27,208 bases of DNA, taken from NCBI GenBank assembly GCA_946575275.1, contig CAMNZV010000001.1:1-27208 (forward strand), in the 5' to 3' direction. Made by a program: the position numbers and the translations under genes. Shown here piece by piece: positions 24,885 through 27,208 of this stretch (the first letter of the stretch is position 1; each line of letters starts with the position of its first letter). The stretch comes from an uncultured Clostridium sp. GTDB taxonomy: Bacteria; Bacillota; Clostridia; Clostridiales; Clostridiaceae. The notes beneath the pieces are model-generated. The model ran no database searches. It saw only the letters and a list, made by a program, of their open reading frames with translations, and was not told the origin of the DNA.

Positions 24885-25166
24885 AACTTGTTTTTTTCTC
24901 GCCTTCAGTCTTTATTTCAGTCATATTTTTATAAACATAAGAAGGTTCCTTATATTTAATTTTTAGTATATCTTTCGTTTTCTGTTTGTCAGTAATAATT
25001 TGTAAATCGTCATTTAGATCATCATCTTTCATAAGCTTATTAGACGTAGTAGTTTTTTAGAATCCGTAGACGCTTCTGTTTTAATACTATGTGAGTATCC
25101 ATAAATTGATACTATACTTAAAGCAGTTATAAGCCCTATAGCTAAAATAAATTTATTTTTCTTCAA
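24850..25166 (-). pseudogene. small exported protein broken by a -1 frameshift
   Basis: On the minus strand a TTG start (25164-25166) with AAGGAGGG upstream opens a typical signal peptide: MKKNKFILAIGLITALSIVS. Codons continue to SKK and then go out of frame, ending at TGA a few codons later. If the A run at 25053-25058 (six bases) had one more A, the frame would continue as SKKTTTSNKLMKDDD and on to EAYLEW at the TAA 24850-24852, about 105 aa in all. The second part is rich in Asp/Lys (DILKIKYKEPSYVYKNMTEIKT). I do not recognise the family; there is no lipobox. The last dozen or so codons overlap the IS91-like fragment, so the original C-terminus is probably lost too. A sequencing error in the homopolymer is an alternative for the frameshift. 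Confidence 0.7.
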
Positions 25167-25201
25167 GTTTATTCCCTCCTTGTATATTTATTTTACAGAT
25201 A

Positions 25202-25229
25202 TTTATATTATCGATAATTAATTTGTAAA
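25202..25229 (-). promoter_or_regulatory. possible promoter of the exported-protein pseudogene
   Basis: On the minus strand: TTTACA (25224-25229), 16-nt spacer, TATAAA (25202-25207), about 35 nt before the TTG start. Between here and 25450 I see no other gene I can support. Confidence 0.45.
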
Positions 25230-25332
25230 CTTTATATATATTTTGGATAAAAGATACATAATGAAAAGATATTGTTAATCTATTTCTATTTATTTTGACT
25301 TTCATTCTTTCCAAAGCAAAGGTGAGATTATA

Positions 25333-25404
25333 TTGAATATTTCAAGGTTAGCTAAGGCTTTAAGCTGCGACAGTACAATCAATGTCGTCAACTTAGTAGT
25401 TTAA
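25333..25404 (+). other. 23-codon open frame, possible gene remnant
   Basis: TTG 25333 is preceded by GGTGAG and reads MNISRLAKALSCDSTINVVNLVV then TAA. The first part resembles the start of a helix-turn-helix regulator, but it is too short to assign. It may be debris of a decayed gene or chance. Confidence 0.2.
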
Positions 25405-25451
25405 GCTACGTAAAAACAATTTGAAATTAAATTATTTTTGCTTAATACATA

Positions 25452-25480
25452 TTGACATAAGAACTAATGTTCCTTATAAT
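25452..25480 (+). promoter_or_regulatory. consensus promoter of the 98-aa gene
   Basis: TTGACA (25452-25457), exactly 17 nt, TATAAT (25475-25480), with the start site expected near 25487. Confidence 0.85.
25461..25472. promoter_or_regulatory. SOS (LexA) box between -35 and -10
   Basis: GAAC-TAAT-GTTC is a perfect match to the Gram-positive LexA half-site pattern GAAC-N4-GTTC, and lies wholly inside the promoter spacer, where a bound repressor would block RNA polymerase. Confidence 0.75.
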
Positions 25481-25490
25481 AAAGATATAC

Positions 25491-25502
25491 AAACGAATGT
25501 TC
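25491..25502. promoter_or_regulatory. second, one-mismatch SOS-like box downstream of the start site
   Basis: AAAC-GAAT-GTTC differs from GAAC-N4-GTTC only at the first base. Its centre is 30 bp, close to three helical turns, from the centre of the first box, so two repressor dimers could sit on the same face. Confidence 0.6.
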
Positions 25503-25520
25503 TTTATGAGGGGTGTTATT

Positions 25521-25817
25521 ATGAAAAATGATATTTTTGTAAAATTAAATTTTAAAACCATAGGTGAAATAAAAAGCTTAATAGTAGACAAGGGTAATGC
25601 AAAGGCAATTAATGATAGATACATAATGTGTGCAGGTAAACATAATAAGGATGGATGGACAATTATATTTAAAACTAATAGTTATAGTGAAGCAGAATCA
25701 ATTATACAGGGTGCTCAAAAAAAGAATTACAATATAAAACCATTAATACATAATGTTCAGGATGAAGATAAATTAGAGTTATTTCCTATGAGAAGAGAGT
25801 ACAGACAGGTTGTATAA
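25521..25817 (+). CDS. unrecognised 98-aa protein, probably SOS-regulated
   Basis: 98 aa from ATG 25521, with GAGGGG at 25509-25514 at ideal distance. The protein is soluble, with no signal peptide, membrane helix or LysM domain, and one Cys. Predicted pattern: a strand (DIFVKLNF), a helix (TIGEIKSLIVDKG), strands (DRYIMCAGKH, GWTIIFKTN), a helix (SEAESIIQGAQ), and a basic tail MRREYRQVV. I do not recognise a family. The consensus promoter carries two LexA-like boxes, so induction by DNA damage is expected. It is not YneA (which has a membrane helix and LysM) and not LexA itself. It is followed by a strong terminator and converges on glnA. The gene appears intact and stands beside a decayed region. 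Confidence 0.75.
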   Translation: MKNDIFVKLNFKTIGEIKSLIVDKGNAKAINDRYIMCAGKHNKDGWTIIFKTNSYSEAESIIQGAQKKNYNIKPLIHNVQDEDKLELFPMRREYRQVV

Positions 25818-25825
25818 TATAAAAT

Positions 25826-25858
25826 AGGCTCACACTACTTTGAAGTAGTGTGAGCCTT
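25826..25858. terminator. bidirectional terminator between the 98-aa gene and glnA
   Basis: Arms 25826-25839 and 25844-25857 form a perfect 14-bp GC-containing stem with a TTGA loop. T runs are short on plus and moderate on minus. Confidence 0.8.
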
Positions 25859-25866
25859 AATAATAA

Positions 25867-27208
25867 TTAAATATCTAGTAAGTTTTTCTTATATGCTGTA
25901 TAAAGATTTCTTAATTGTTCCATCTTTTCTTCAGCTTCTAAATAAAGGTTTGAAGCCTCATCATACTTTTTATTAGTTACAGCGTTTTTAATTCGTGTAA
26001 AAATACTTAATGAAGTATAAGTATCCTTCATTAATATGTGTCTTAATTCATCTATCTTCATCCAATTTGATACATCAAGGTCTAAGGCTTTATCTAATGA
26101 ATGAAGTTGTTTGCAACCTCTAACTTCATCTATAAATCCATTTATAACCCTTACACTTATTTCAGTAGTCCATTTTTGAAGAGCACCAATTTTATAACTA
26201 TTAATTATTTGGTCAGTCATAACTGAATTTCTCTTAAGTACCTGAAGTTTATCAGGGTAAGCATCTATAGCAACTAAATTTTCATATACAGTAGATGGAG
26301 CTTTTCCAAAGAAACTATCCCTTTCTTCATCAGTAAAATGTTCAAATACATCTTCTTCACTTCTGTAAGCTCTGCTATCTTCAAGATAATCAGCCTTATC
26401 ACCAGCATTTTTAGATAATTCTGCTAAAAGCTCAGTTTCGTCTTTATTGCTATTAACCGCATAGATAATACCATCTAACATAGCTAGGTATGAAACAGCC
26501 ATTGTTATATAAACATTCGAATGTGGATTAGGTGAACGTAATTCAAATCTAGTAGCTAAAGGGCTAGCTAAATCTCTAATTAGGCCAACTAAAACAGATC
26601 TATTCCTTGATGGATTACTTGGGCTAAGACCTAATGAGGTTACAATACAAATAGGAGCCTCAAATCCTGGTCTAAGTCTTTTTAGGGAATTGTTAGTTGC
26701 AGAAATAAATGGATTCATTACTTCATAATTTTTAAGAATTCCCATAATAGCACCATATCCTATAATGCTTAGGAAGTCTTCTTTAGTAGCTTGGAATAAG
26801 TTAATTCTTTTTCCACTTTTTAATTTTAAACTAACACCTAAATGTACATGCATACCAGAACCAGCAATACCATCAAGAGGTTTTGGCATAAATGTTACTT
26901 CTAAACCATTGCTTCTAAAAATTTCTTGGACAATTATTTTTGCAAAGGATTCATTATCTGCAGTTTGAATTGCATCAGAATATTTCCAATCAACTTCAAG
27001 TTGTTCCATAATGTGATTGAAGTTACCAGATGAATCAAGTTTAGCTGGAACACCACCAACTTCTTTGTGACCCATTTCAGGTTCAAAGTCGTATAATTTC
27101 ATGGCTTTTAGGGTTTGTTCTAAACCTGTTCTTACAACACCTTTACTTCTATTCCAGTAATGCTCAAGTAACACTTCAGATGTAGATAGAGCGTCTATTT
27201 CTGCAACA
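25867..27208 (-). CDS. glnA: glutamine synthetase, long clostridial form (5' end outside window)
   Basis: ATP-dependent synthesis of glutamine from glutamate and ammonia. About 447 C-terminal residues are present and the frame is still open at the right edge. The catalytic domain is clear: EPEMGHKEVGG, MEQLEVDWKYSDAIQTADNE, IAGSGMHVHLG, the ATP-binding SLKRLRPGFEAP, and RFELRSPNP with the catalytic Arg region. Beyond the usual GSI end it carries a long C-terminal extension with RSEEDVFEHFTDEERDSFFG and a coiled helical tail (DEASNLYLEAEEKMEQLRNLY). This matches the roughly 630-aa glutamine synthetases of clostridia and not the 440-aa GlnR-controlled Bacillus GSI. Its product removes the ammonium that the Amt-PII protein brings in; its promoter is not in the window. 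Confidence 0.93.
   Translation of the reverse strand, partial: VAEIDALSTSEVLLEHYWNRSKGVVRTGLEQTLKAMKLYDFEPEMGHKEVGGVPAKLDSSGNFNHIMEQLEVDWKYSDAIQTADNESFAKIIVQEIFRSNGLEVTFMPKPLDGIAGSGMHVHLGVSLKLKSGKRINLFQATKEDFLSIIGYGAIMGILKNYEVMNPFISATNNSLKRLRPGFEAPICIVTSLGLSPSNPSRNRSVLVGLIRDLASPLATRFELRSPNPHSNVYITMAVSYLAMLDGIIYAVNSNKDETELLAELSKNAGDKADYLEDSRAYRSEEDVFEHFTDEERDSFFGKAPSTVYENLVAIDAYPDKLQVLKRNSVMTDQIINSYKIGALQKWTTEISVRVINGFIDEVRGCKQLHSLDKALDLDVSNWMKIDELRHILMKDTYTSLSIFTRIKNAVTNKKYDEASNLYLEAEEKMEQLRNLYTAYKKNLLDI

Noticed and set aside
1..27208. CRISPR arrays, tRNA or rRNA genes, prophage or defence islands
   Set aside because: No regularly spaced repeats, no tRNA-like cloverleaf or CCA end, and no phage or recognised defence genes were seen on reading both strands.

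Overview
The window looks like chromosome from a low-GC Firmicute of the Clostridium type. Coding and spacer DNA are strongly AT-rich, ribosome binding sites are strong AGGAGG/GGGGG types, several starts are TTG, and the promoters are near-consensus TTGACA-17-TATAAT. The gene set (Amt-PII fusion, long clostridial glutamine synthetase, PUA-less ProB, PyrR-type carAB leader) fits that group. This assignment is inference from gene content. Most of the window is ordinary core metabolism, with two small patches of mobile-element debris.

Layout. 1-1066: the 3' end of an unidentified gene converges on psd (phosphatidylserine decarboxylase) and shares a terminator with it. 1163-2942: ammonium transporter fused to a PII signal domain, behind a leader holding a complete intrinsic terminator. 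3037-4626 (minus): YbiT-like ABC-F ATPase with one degenerate ATP site. 4761-5234: YbaK/EbsC-type aminoacyl-tRNA deacylase. 5302-6248: IS1595-like transposase remnant (nonsense codon plus internal deletion). 6359-7275: YdeI/OmdA-like protein and a Cys-rich DUF3795 protein. 7385-8032 (minus): hemolysin III/PAQR membrane protein, divergent from 8212-10457, a DUF1836 protein overlapping an ABC-class ATPase. 10509-13686: AI-2E-type permease, then proB-proA. 13781-14657: beta carbonic anhydrase and ppnP. 14793-17121: feoA-feoB. 17169-19331: SDR, HAD phosphatase and small CmpB-like membrane protein. 19317-20045 (minus): YcdX-like PHP phosphatase. 20122-24673: carAB behind a PyrR-type attenuator. 24716-25450: decayed spacer with an IS91-like fragment and a frameshifted exported protein. 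25521-25817: unrecognised 98-aa protein behind a promoter carrying two LexA/SOS-like boxes. 25867 to the edge (minus): glutamine synthetase.

How the genes work together. Nitrogen and amino-acid economy is a recurring theme: ammonium uptake and sensing, glutamine synthesis, carbamoyl phosphate, and proline from glutamate. carAB has a recognisable pyrimidine attenuation leader. A carbonic anhydrase could supply bicarbonate to CarAB, but it has its own promoter 6.6 kb away, so a link is only speculation. The points most worth following are the SOS-boxed 98-aa gene, the conserved repeat placed downstream of both divergent promoters at 8052-8197, the conditional-looking terminator in front of amt together with loss of the uridylylation Tyr in its PII domain, and the one-sided ATP site of the ABC-F protein.
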